This document shows, piece after piece, positions 11,401-19,529 of a stretch of 64,000 nt of DNA (positions within the stretch are counted from its first letter, which is position 1; each line of letters begins with the position of its first letter). Source of the DNA: Aurantiochytrium sp. KH105 (lineage: Eukaryota > Sar > Bigyra > Thraustochytrida > Thraustochytriidae); NCBI GenBank assembly GCA_003116975.1, contig BGKB01000083.1, positions 68,603 to 132,602 of the forward strand, in the 5' to 3' direction. The notes under the pieces are model-generated. The model had not been told where the DNA came from. It did no database searches and worked only from the letters and a program-made list of their open reading frames with translations. The position numbers were made by a program, and so were the translations under genes.

Positions 11401-12102
11401 GCGACGCAGCTGAAGTCGCGGGAAAGAAACTGTCGCCGCACCGACCTGCGTGAGCGATAGACGACCGCCTTCGTCGATGCGCATGCTTTGTGGAGACGCA
11501 CGCGAGCTTACCTGCAGGACAGCGCTTCCGTCAGCCGCGTCAATCGCTTTGGTGCTCTGTGAGAAGGACAGTCCCCAAAAGAGACCTTGTGCATTGAAAT
11601 AGAGATTGGCGCACTGATGAGAGGTAGCATCGCCGAGTCTGACGGCAGCACTTGCAAGCGAACTTTCTCCTGCCCCTTTACCCTGCTGCTGCACGCGTCC
11701 CTCGAGGCGAAGCGCAGAGGTGCCCTCGGTGTTGGTTGCGTCGATTTGATGCTTGGGATCCTTGGAGCCAATGGCAAGGAACCCTTCGTTTGTCAAGTGC
11801 ATGCGCGTCTCCAGCTGTTTGTCTTTACCCTTTGCCACCCCATCTGCACGAGGCAGAGACACGCGAAGGTCATGCTTTTCTGGGACATGCTCAATCGCCG
11901 CGGAGCGTTTGTCTTGCGCGTCCCAGAACTGGACACTACGCGGCTCATTGTCTGCTGCCTTGGATCTTATGTTGAACGTGCACGCACCCTTTTCATCATC
12001 CGTACACCATCCGTATGCGCTTGTGCAGACTGCCGCGAGCGCCACCGCCGCCAGCAGGTAGCGCGTACTCCGCCGTGGGACGCGCGTCCCAACCGTTGAC
12101 AT
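8410..12102 (-). CDS. Secreted repetitive protein with C-terminal S74 intramolecular chaperone
   Basis: 1,230 residues from the ATG at 12102 (a GTG lies one codon upstream). A signal peptide covers about residues 1-32: basic start, then YLLAAVALAAVCTSAYG. The body (about 40-1080) is Gly/Val/Leu-rich with short repeated strands of the form G-x-L-x-V-x-G-x-V/A, like a beta-helix or bacteriophage fibre. The last 97 residues are a Peptidase_S74 / endosialidase chaperone domain. They contain SDARLKEDI with Ser1134 and Lys1139 (Ser to Lys +5, the spacing of the self-cleaving dyad), then GFLAQEVAEVVPEVV, and end in a coiled coil. In phage tailspikes and in MYRF this domain trimerises the chain and then cuts itself off. 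A secreted trimeric fibre or adhesin is the natural reading. No membrane helix follows the signal peptide. Confidence 0.85.
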   Translation of the reverse strand: MSTVGTRVPRRSTRYLLAAVALAAVCTSAYGWCTDDEKGACTFNIRSKAADNEPRSVQFWDAQDKRSAAIEHVPEKHDLRVSLPRADGVAKGKDKQLETRMHLTNEGFLAIGSKDPKHQIDATNTEGTSALRLEGRVQQQGKGAGESSLASAAVRLGDATSHQCANLYFNAQGLFWGLSFSQSTKAIDAADGSAVLQVSSRASPQSMRIDEGGRLSLTQVGAATVSFPRLQLRRARGTSPHVPQIALKDDAAGEMAFEAYDGANWSTLASIAALVHGPVQANQVSGRLEARIKAITKLTLHESAMDLADNVNLTLGQNGHLQLNGGSIDIAKGGSVHISGKQEVLGEAKLHQGLSVLNGDVVLASGNLKMGGVGSVTLEQGGLRLEAGDIVTRGTLRASTALETLGRLSVGGNAALGGDLDVQGTVSAGEGGLRVAGDVVLGADTLNVAAESGSVALQGSLRISPKKGSATSSLEIAAQDGSAFVSFDAKQQAAAVQGSMAVSGAAIFGDMVGIEGDVVLGKTSSLNVPGTMAVGSDVSLAGNVVITSPTESTSTETGALVLQGGLGVERSISVGDGIVFGTDGTAAINAVILSEDDSQESTSLEIQGKVVVLDELELHGGLHVDKLLRLDVDGATEFFHDIRANASLAVARDVHTHGEMTVHGNISIGQDALVHGNLSVDAFASLETLHVAGSTTVQGAAQMEGSLNVSGTASILSGRMMLGENAVEWNETALQVGDLLTIYPSEDPTSDAGTTVFDSHQGLRFRSHSGELGLEKNVELVDRQSHTRFSLDSGAMSLRSKVENSDQEITISTVNVTHAEWPVQGVSLVQSELRGLRALRLANSSLGLWANERDGALHIGESAIKISDRHAFLNVSVHAFSDVVFDGKFVTTAQTIDAASTAEAQDSLLSSFVRVQGKGSVMHLPLEAKSGEWLLVQNAIDEGDLKVVSEQAAAQAKTASSVTFTLAPGVMSLFVHDGEKWSTPNAPAVSGASLTGVRSLTAEADIHVGPDIEFAAGSFRAENLAYMDASSSDKGTNSAHNDASAGTPFRVTVATPNGTLAASSALVLVPAEHDASNSCVQTQCVGAMNMSGPIDMNGHHLRNVTIDVGALHGITELHVGMGGMHVSGGIAEASDARLKEDIQSIDGDLALKKVRKLRGISYHAKASHSSRRELGFLAQEVAEVVPEVVIGDDTLAVQYSRMVPLLVESIKRLEERVRSLEAQLAQAKQE

Positions 12103-13196
12103 CACCTTCTGTTCGAAGTGCTAGCCACTGCAGAGGCAGCAGACGGCAGCGCGCTCGCTGAAGCCAAAGTAGACGAAATAGGCGGCTGAGCAGGACCGAC
12201 GGCCACACAAGCTCGCGCCTGCTCGCAACGCTTGCTCCTCGCTTGTGCTTTTCGCGAGCGAGCTCAACGTCTGGAGCAGAAATTCTGCATTGCTTTGCTT
12301 TTGCTTCCATTGCGCAACCCTTTTCCTGTTCTTTCTCGCTTTTGCGCAACCCCTTTTGCGCAATCGGATGATGATGAACGCTGATCAGTGCCGACATGAG
12401 AGTGGCAACCTTCATCTTCAGCCTGCAGCCTGCAGAAGCAACTGCGGCCTGCAGAAGCAGCATATAGCTGCAGCAGAGGAGAGAAGGCATCTTTCGAAGG
12501 ACTCGAGAACTTACCAACAGCTGCGGCCAGCTTGGAGGCGGCTGGCCTTGAGATTAGCGTCTTCTCGGTGATGTTGAATCAATGAATGAATGGTCAGGTC
12601 CAAGCATTTTGCCCGTCTCAAGCTGCAGCTGCTGCTGGCAAGACCTCCTGAGTTTCGACAGCGGTAGCGATTGTTCCTTAACCTTGGCACCAATCCCGCA
12701 AACACGCTCGCACGCAAACACGCGCGCTAAGCAGATGCATGCGCAACATTCAGTGTTTTCGTGGGCAGAAAAATCGAGGATCACAAACAACAACAACAAG
12801 TTCAACATTCACGACAACCTGCCGCTCCACGCTCGAAGAGGCGAACAAGCTCGTAGAGACAAACAAGCAATCGACATCGCTTCACCGCGACCCTCGAGCA
12901 GAGCATACAGCTTGCTTGCTTGTACTTAGACCTGCGAAGAAGAAATCGTGTAGAAAGCGCAAGAAAGATAGAAAGAAACATCATCGCCGGACCGACCGAC
13001 CAGAGGCAGATCAGATACTCGCGACGAGTTCATCTCTGTCGCGCGCAGAGCAAACGAGCAGAGACGCTCGCAGCTGGGGAGGCGGTGCTCGCGTGAGTGC
13101 GTGAACGCGTGCGTGCGTGCGTGCGTGTGTGACTTCTATAGGGCTTGTTGAACGAACGTCAGTCAGTCGAGAGACGAACGCGGCAAGACGCCAGCC
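12103..13196. other. Divergent promoter region (S74 protein / prolidase)
   Basis: 1.1 kb between two head-to-head genes. No convincing coding potential is seen on either strand. It has short direct repeats of a CTGCAG-containing unit (12417-12475) and a (TGCG)n stretch near 13106-13130, just 5' of the prolidase leader. Confidence 0.5.
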
Positions 13197-14729
13197 ATGA
13201 GCAACGGAAGCGAGTTCCGAGGCGCACCGCCGCCCGTGGCGGGCAATGGGGCGAACGGGAAGTGGGCCGATGCCCTCGACCTGTACGAGGTGGACCTCGA
13301 CATGTACAAGGAAAACCGCGAAAAGCTGGTGTCCAAACTCAAGGCCCGCGACGACGTTATCTGCAAGGATAATAGCATCGCCCTCTTTCAGGGTGGACCC
13401 GCGCCCACGAGATACGATTCTGACCACGAACCCATTTTTCGCCAAGAGTCCAACTTTTCGTACCTCTTTGGCGTGAAGGAGCCCGACGTGTATGGCGTTA
13501 TTGAACTTGAGAGTGGTCGGACCACACTCTTTTTCCCGAAGCTTCCCGAGTCGTACGCCATCGTCATGGGCGAGATTCGGTCCGCCGAGAGCTTTAAAAA
13601 GGAGTACGCGGTGGATGATGTGCGCTTCGAACCCGAACTACGCTCCTTTATCGAAGATCTCGATCCCAAAGTCATTTACACCACGCGGGGACTCAACAAG
13701 GACAGTGGCATTTACGCCAAGGAAGCCCACTACGAAGGCGTCGAAAACCACCGCGTGGACAATGGCACTCTTTACGACGTAATTGTAGAGTGCCGCGTGA
13801 TCAAATCGGCGCGTGAAATCGCTCTGATGCGTCACATCAACAAGATTAGCAGCCAAGCGCACTGCTGGATCATGACCCAGGCGCAGCCTGGCATGCGCGA
13901 GTTCCAGCTCGAGAGTCTTTTCGAGCATTGGGGCTACTTTCGCGGAGGCTGCCGGCACCGCAGCTACACGAGCATCTGCGGCTGCGGCGGCAATGGTTCG
14001 ATCTTGCACTACGGTCACGCTGGTGCACCCAATGACGGCATCATCGAGCCGGATGATATGTGCTTGCTCGATATGGGCGCTGAGTACAAGTGCTACACGA
14101 GCGACATTACCTGCACGTTTCCCGTGAGTGGCAAATTCTCGGATGACCAACGTGCCATTTACGAGGCTGTCCTCGACGCGCAATGGACTGTCATGCGGGC
14201 CATGAAGCCGGGAGTTTCGTATGTTGACATGCACACGCTGGCGTACCGCGTCATCCTTACACATTTGTCGAAGCTTGGTGTCGTCAAGGGCGACATTGAC
14301 GAGATGCTGGCTGCCGACCTTGGAGCTGTCTTTATGCCACATGGGCTCGGCCACTTTATGGGCCTTGACACGCATGACGTTGGCGGGCGCGCCAAGGGTC
14401 TTCCTGTGCAGACACGTCCTGGTTACACGAGTTTGCGTTGCTGTGCAACGCTTGAGCCTGGCATGGTGCTCACCGTCGAACCGGGCGTTTACTTTAACGA
14501 TTATTCGCTCGACAAGGCGCTTGCCGACGACAAACAGGCGCACTTTATTGACGCCGACGCTCTCAAACGTTTCCGAAACACGGGAGGAATTCGTCTTGAG
14601 GACGACGTTCTCGTCACGGAAACCGGGGTCGAGAACATGACGCAGTGCCCGCGTGCCGTTGACGATGTTGAGGCCGTCCTTGCTGGCAAGCTGGACTACA
14701 CCTCCACCTTTAAATCTTTTTCGTCTTAG
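13197..14729 (+). CDS. PEPD: Xaa-Pro dipeptidase (prolidase), M24B family
   Basis: 510 residues, close to human PEPD (493). The N-terminal AMP_N-like domain (about 20-170) includes NFSYLFGVKEPDVYGVIE. The C-terminal pita-bread domain carries all five metal ligands with the spacing of human PEPD: Asp292 and Asp303 (LLDMGAEYKCYTSD), His386 (PHGLGHFMGLDTHDVGG), Glu428 (LTVEPGVYF) and Glu468 (GGIRLEDDV). It cleaves X-Pro dipeptides in the cytosol with two manganese ions. There is no targeting peptide. The start is the first ATG, in a purine-rich context. Confidence 0.95.
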   Translation: MSNGSEFRGAPPPVAGNGANGKWADALDLYEVDLDMYKENREKLVSKLKARDDVICKDNSIALFQGGPAPTRYDSDHEPIFRQESNFSYLFGVKEPDVYGVIELESGRTTLFFPKLPESYAIVMGEIRSAESFKKEYAVDDVRFEPELRSFIEDLDPKVIYTTRGLNKDSGIYAKEAHYEGVENHRVDNGTLYDVIVECRVIKSAREIALMRHINKISSQAHCWIMTQAQPGMREFQLESLFEHWGYFRGGCRHRSYTSICGCGGNGSILHYGHAGAPNDGIIEPDDMCLLDMGAEYKCYTSDITCTFPVSGKFSDDQRAIYEAVLDAQWTVMRAMKPGVSYVDMHTLAYRVILTHLSKLGVVKGDIDEMLAADLGAVFMPHGLGHFMGLDTHDVGGRAKGLPVQTRPGYTSLRCCATLEPGMVLTVEPGVYFNDYSLDKALADDKQAHFIDADALKRFRNTGGIRLEDDVLVTETGVENMTQCPRAVDDVEAVLAGKLDYTSTFKSFSS

Positions 14730-15067
14730 GCCGTGATCCCAAACAAGAATGAATAAACAGTAAATGCCTCAATTTTAGCCGTATTCGATGTTGAGGCGGG
14801 CCGTTCCGGCTGGCAGGCTGGACATGGACCTACACACCGACCATTTATGTCAAACCTTTTCGTCATGGTGTCTTCTAATCCCAGAGTAGCCCTTTACTCC
14901 TCCAGTTTGAGCCCAACAAGGCCGCAGTTGCACTTTGCATCTTCGCACGCGAGCGACATCCGACGCGGCATAGGCCGGCAAGGCGACAGCGCGGCGTCGG
15001 GACCCCGCGCGGTCAGCCTGACGCTAGCGCGCCGACGCGGCGCGGGCCGCCGCTTCATGAGGACGCC
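14730..15067. other. Intergenic spacer between prolidase and coiled-coil gene
   Basis: 338 bases on the way to the next plus-strand ATG. The last 130 bases become very GC-rich. No separate gene is seen. Confidence 0.5.
14752..14757 (+). terminator. AATAAA polyadenylation-signal-like hexamer after prolidase
   Basis: A perfect AATAAA lies about 22 bases after the prolidase stop codon. Only position and sequence support it. Confidence 0.4.
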
Positions 15068-16462
15068 ATGGTCACCATCAACAGCAAGAATAGCAGAAGC
15101 AACAGCAGCAGCAGCAGCAGCAGCAGTAGCAATAGCAGCAGCAGCAGCAGCGAAGGCGGCGGCGGCGTTGGCGGCAGCGAGGATATCACGGGACCTCGGA
15201 CGTCGCCACGATCGTCACCGCCAGGCTCGCCACGCGCGAACGGCGTGCAGCCGACGCTGACGGTTGTAATTCCTGCTCGGCCAGAGGATTTCGACCGCTT
15301 CCAACGCAAGCGCGAAGTGGGCTTGACAGCGCGACCACCAGGTCTCGAGCCTGTACAGTCACCACGCGAGAATGACTCCGTCAAAGAGGCCCAGCAGCTT
15401 CCGCCTCAGCACCGTGCAGGGTCCAATGCACGACGCATGCCAGGTGCGTCGCTGTCAAATTGGTCCCAAACATCGTCCGACGCCGCCTCGGAGAGGAGCA
15501 CCGAGCAGACTCTTGCAAACTTTCGCCAGGTGCGCGACTCCGAACAAAGTGATCCTCACGAGCGTGAAACTTTGGTTCGTTCCAACCATGTAGCGCTCTG
15601 CAAGCTCGAGGAGGAGCAGCATCTCTTGTATCTGGAACTTGAGGATCAGGAAGAGCTCCTCGAGAAGCTCGAGCACGAGCTCCAGGAAGATCTTGACGTC
15701 ATCGAGACCTGTCTCGACAAACAACTTATTCCCATGTTTGAGCGCGTAGAGTCGATGCACAACGATATCGTAAGTCGTGCGGATGAACTCGTCTTTTTGC
15801 AAAAGGAGGTCGAACTTATCGTGCCCGGCGTTGTTGCCGAGCGCATCGAAAAACTCATGGATCGAGTCAATAGCGCCGGTGAAAGCACTGCGTCCGAAGT
15901 GGAACTGGCACTACGAAACGTTCAAGAAAAGAAGGAAAAGGCGCTCGCCATGCGCTATCTTCCGCGCTGGGTGTCGTCCCGTTTCTTTAGTCAAGGAGAG
16001 CGCGATGTGCTCGATGACAATGAGGAAGACAGTCCCAAGAGCGACGCGGATTGGCCTGATGAGCACCTCAAAAGGAAGCATGACAAAAATGCGAACGGCA
16101 ACCGCACCCGGAGTGCAAGAGATCGCGATCGGAACAGGCATCAGTCTCAAGAGAAGGAGGGCGAACTTGGCGGCAAAGAAGATGAAAGTATAATAAAGAA
16201 GGCCGCCATTGCTAACACAGGCGACGCGAAGGCCTCGGCCCTTCCAGATCCATTTTATGATGCTGAAGACAATAGCGAATTTAGCAAGGCGCCAAGTGAC
16301 ACAATCGCTCGTAGCGGGCCGCTCAAGACGATACAGCGTCTCGCACGTCTACTCTATTCTCTCTTCGCAACCACGGTAAAGTTGGGCGTCGTGGTTGCGG
16401 TCGCCGCTTTTCTGTTGTCGACTGTTCTACTCGCGCAGGAAAGTGACCCCGAGCACGCATGA
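15068..16462 (+). CDS. Coiled-coil, tail-anchored membrane protein of unknown function
   Basis: 464 residues. The order is: a Ser/Asn-rich head coded by an AGC-type repeat (residues about 8-30, DNA 15098-15152) followed by Gly; a disordered Pro/Ser region to about 150; a Leu/Glu-rich coiled coil (about 170-300, e.g. LEEEQHLLYLELEDQEELLE); a charged Lys/Arg/Asp linker; and one hydrophobic helix near the end (LGVVVAVAAFLLSTVLLA, about 435-455) with only nine residues after it. This is the layout of a C-tail-anchored protein facing the cytosol, with possible tethering roles. I do not recognise a family. An Arg-Asp-Arg cluster precedes the helix. Confidence 0.7.
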   Translation: MVTINSKNSRSNSSSSSSSSSNSSSSSSEGGGGVGGSEDITGPRTSPRSSPPGSPRANGVQPTLTVVIPARPEDFDRFQRKREVGLTARPPGLEPVQSPRENDSVKEAQQLPPQHRAGSNARRMPGASLSNWSQTSSDAASERSTEQTLANFRQVRDSEQSDPHERETLVRSNHVALCKLEEEQHLLYLELEDQEELLEKLEHELQEDLDVIETCLDKQLIPMFERVESMHNDIVSRADELVFLQKEVELIVPGVVAERIEKLMDRVNSAGESTASEVELALRNVQEKKEKALAMRYLPRWVSSRFFSQGERDVLDDNEEDSPKSDADWPDEHLKRKHDKNANGNRTRSARDRDRNRHQSQEKEGELGGKEDESIIKKAAIANTGDAKASALPDPFYDAEDNSEFSKAPSDTIARSGPLKTIQRLARLLYSLFATTVKLGVVVAVAAFLLSTVLLAQESDPEHA

Positions 16463-16645
16463 CCATCAAGGAAAGGCGAAAAACGTCGATCAAAACAGAC
16501 CAATTTTCACTTTGCCGGCCACATGCTCTCTGTTTTAATTCCACCACCCTCCGCAATCATCACACTACGTTCACATACATACACGACGGTAGCCAGCTGG
16601 CAAGCGAAATGAGATGCGTCTGAATGCACAGGAAAATGTTTGACA

Positions 16646-16651
16646 AATAAA
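16646..16651 (+). terminator. AATAAA hexamer after the coiled-coil gene
   Basis: AATAAA lies about 185 bases after the stop, in the AT-rich spacer between converging genes. Confidence 0.3.
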
Positions 16652-16706
16652 GTTACGAATACCGAACGTTGAGGGGAAGAAAATGGGAAAGAATTGTTTT
16701 CCCCTA

Positions 16707-18674
16707 CTACACGGCGCCAAATTCGGCACAAGCATTGTAAACGTCGCCTCGCTGGAACTCCTCAGCCTCGTTGAAGACCATCTCCCAGCCCCCGTAGGCA
16801 TACTCGGAGGCAACTGTCAGGTCCGGGCCGAGCGATGATGGCTCGCGGTGCACCGCGGTGATGAGCTCTGTCATTTCATTCCAAATGGTAGGACCCAAAT
16901 TCGTGCCAGGATAATCAGAAATGGTGGGATTTCCGTTGGCTTCAAGAAAGTGGATGTTTTGATCGGCGTCAATCATCCAGTCGAGCCCAAAGAGCATAAA
17001 GGCTCCCGGACGCCGCTTCAGACGCATGCGCGCAGCCTGAAAGACAAAATTTGTCGCACGCTTCACGTAATGCCGAAAGTGATCATCCATAAAGTTGGCC
17101 GGAAAGTGAGCTTCCTGCGTCAGGTAGTCACCGAGCTGCGCAAAACTCCAGAAATGGCCCTCGGTGTTGTCCTGGACCTTGTGGTTCGTAATGTGTCCTG
17201 CGCGCGAAAAGCTTGAGCCCGAGTACGCTTTCGACGATCGTCGAATAAACCCCTTGTGGTAAAAGACGATAAACGGCTTGGTTGAAGCAATGAGCAAATA
17301 CGTGCGCAAATCAAACTTTCGGCCCTCAATGAGCTGTGGATTGGCAATGTAATCCATCATGATGTACCCGGCGCTGCCCTTTTTGTCCTTGGTGCACCGT
17401 CCGTACCGCTTCTTGATATCGTACTTTAGACCCTTGTAAATTTTGATATTCTTGCCGTGGTAAGACCCGCCGTCCTTGCCGATCCACAGCTTTTCCGCGT
17501 TTTCAGAGGCCATGGCAACTTTAAAGAAGCGCTCGCAGTCAACTTTCTCCCTTAAATTGTATTGCGGGGGGGAAAGCTTTAGCGCCGAGTACTCGCAGCC
17601 ATGTTTGTTTGCAAGAGCAACTTTGCAGCGAAGTTGCGCGCCCTTGGTACCGCCAATGCATGAGCTCTTAGAAATTTGGCTAATCATTTTGCCTGTCGAA
17701 CCCGGCACCTTAGAGATCGGCTTGGTCACGTAGAGCGCTACAGGTGCCGTAGGATCATATCGATGTCTCCAGCCGGCGTGTTCCCAGGCGTGGAAAAGAC
17801 TGATAAACTTAGTGTTTACGACGCGAAAGGTCTTGTGCAGTTTGTTTGAAACCTGAGGCAAGAGCTCGAATTTGCCATTCTCCAGCACCGAGAAGCCGAG
17901 CTCACTCGGCCGCACAAGCACAGGCTCGTCTTCCTCATCATCTTCGTCCTCGCCATCTTCAGCCTCTACAAGCGGCTCGGACTCCCCGCGCTCTTCTTCG
18001 CTACGATCGACAACAAGACCAGCAAGGGCACCAGCATCTTCGCCCACAATTTCATCAGAGCTCGAATCATCCTCTGTTTGCTCTGAAACCTCCTCAAGCA
18101 CGTTCTCTACATCGAGATCGGCGACGCCATCGACGTTCGCCCGGCTCACGGGCGCGCTGTCACGGTCACGGTGATAGTCGCTGTCCTTGTTGTTGTTGTT
18201 GTTGTTGGTGGTGCCAACTGGGTTCTCTTCGTAGCCGTCAAGAGTCAGAGACACCTCGTCAGTCTCTTCGGGAGCCTCCAGATCAGACGGGCTATCCGCT
18301 AGAGGCTGCGACTCTTGTGGCTCTTCATGACGGAGAGAGGCGCGTTGCTTCTGGAGCGCGACCTGCTTGATCTGCTCCACGGTTTCGTCGAGTTCGAGGT
18401 CTGGCTGTTTGTTGAGGCGCGCGTTTTCGCGCTGCAGGGCTTCTACGCGGCTCTGCAGGTCGGCGACGGCCTGATGCAGGCGTCCGAGCTCGCGATCATG
18501 CTCGGCTTGCCGCTCTTGGGCAGCGTCGTCGGCCTCTACCGCCGCAAAGAGCGCGCTCGGCTCGAACCGCTGCAGCGGGCCATTCTCACACGCCACCCGC
18601 CCGTCCAGGGCCAGCAGCGCCACTGCGCACAGGCAGACCAGCGACACCACGTCGCGGAACCGCACGAGGCCCAT
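16707..18674 (-). CDS. Tubulin-tyrosine-ligase family protein with N-terminal signal peptide or anchor
   Basis: 655 residues when started at the ATG at 18674, chosen because a hydrophobic segment follows directly (VVSLVCLCAVALLALDG). An upstream in-frame stretch has no convincing start. After it come a coiled coil rich in Gln/Glu/Arg (about 45-110), a long acidic Ser/Glu/Asp region (about 110-265), and then the TTL ATP-grasp-like domain (about 300-640). Visible family signatures are IEGRKFDLRTYLLI, GHITNHKVQ, FMLFGLDWMID and HFLEANGNPTISDYPGTN. TTL-family enzymes ligate Tyr, Glu or Gly to tubulin or other proteins. The hydrophobic start would place the catalytic domain in the secretory lumen or on a membrane, which is unusual. 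The amino acid used cannot be told from sequence. Confidence 0.8.
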   Translation of the reverse strand: MGLVRFRDVVSLVCLCAVALLALDGRVACENGPLQRFEPSALFAAVEADDAAQERQAEHDRELGRLHQAVADLQSRVEALQRENARLNKQPDLELDETVEQIKQVALQKQRASLRHEEPQESQPLADSPSDLEAPEETDEVSLTLDGYEENPVGTTNNNNNNKDSDYHRDRDSAPVSRANVDGVADLDVENVLEEVSEQTEDDSSSDEIVGEDAGALAGLVVDRSEEERGESEPLVEAEDGEDEDDEEDEPVLVRPSELGFSVLENGKFELLPQVSNKLHKTFRVVNTKFISLFHAWEHAGWRHRYDPTAPVALYVTKPISKVPGSTGKMISQISKSSCIGGTKGAQLRCKVALANKHGCEYSALKLSPPQYNLREKVDCERFFKVAMASENAEKLWIGKDGGSYHGKNIKIYKGLKYDIKKRYGRCTKDKKGSAGYIMMDYIANPQLIEGRKFDLRTYLLIASTKPFIVFYHKGFIRRSSKAYSGSSFSRAGHITNHKVQDNTEGHFWSFAQLGDYLTQEAHFPANFMDDHFRHYVKRATNFVFQAARMRLKRRPGAFMLFGLDWMIDADQNIHFLEANGNPTISDYPGTNLGPTIWNEMTELITAVHREPSSLGPDLTVASEYAYGGWEMVFNEAEEFQRGDVYNACAEFGAV

Positions 18675-19529
18675 GCTCGCGCCTCCTGCGTCTCTCCGCG
18701 CGCGCGCAGACCCGCTCGAGCCCGACTGGCTTTGTGACTTTGCCCAGTGGACTCCTGTCACTTGGGTGCCCTCACGCTCACCGGCTATCGCATTGCGGCC
18801 ATTTATTATGATCCCACTGGCAAAGCAGAAAAGGCTGTCGTAGGCCTAGCCTAGTGCTACGACGAGGGGCAAGCGCTGCTTGCGAGACTGACGCCCATTC
18901 GGGGTCGCCCTCGCGCAATAATTCGATCTTGAACTCGATCGTAGTCGTATGCAGCAGGAAGGATTCACGCGTGCGCCGAGAGTCGAGACCTGGCGAGCCG
19001 AGCAACGGCGCATGAGGGAAATGTGCCTTTGCTGCTAGTGATCGTCAAGCACCTACCTATCTCAACATGAAAAGAACCTGATGAAGAGAAATGACTTTTC
19101 GAAGCGTGACTCCTTGCTTGAGCTGAGGATTCGAGTAGCCTCTCCTACATTCACATCAGGTAAAGCAAACTTTCTCCAGCTCGGATGGACATTGGAATTT
19201 GACTAAAACTGCAATTTGCAAAAAAAAATTGAGCAGCCTACTTGCTTGCTTGCTTGCTTGTCTGCCTCTGCAAAAGAAAGAATGAGCACTTCTTCGATCA
19301 GCGCCAGCCCGTTCCCGGTTCGAGAGTACGTGTTTTTGTCATGGCCGGCAGCAGCCGGCTGCGGCATGATTCCATTCCATGTCAATGTCGAGCAGAGCTT
19401 CAGTCTGTTAAGACCAAAGTGGGGGTGTGGGGTGTGCATTACAGCCCGAAAGATCAGTGGCAGCGCTGCAGCACGTGCCGTCCGTCACGCCTCCAATGTG
19501 TAAATTAAAAAGGCCAAAGGGAGGTGACG
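18675..19529. other. Divergent promoter region (TTL protein / repeat kinase)
   Basis: 855 bases between head-to-head genes. It carries a (CTTG)n run at about 19241-19262. No gene is seen. Confidence 0.5.
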
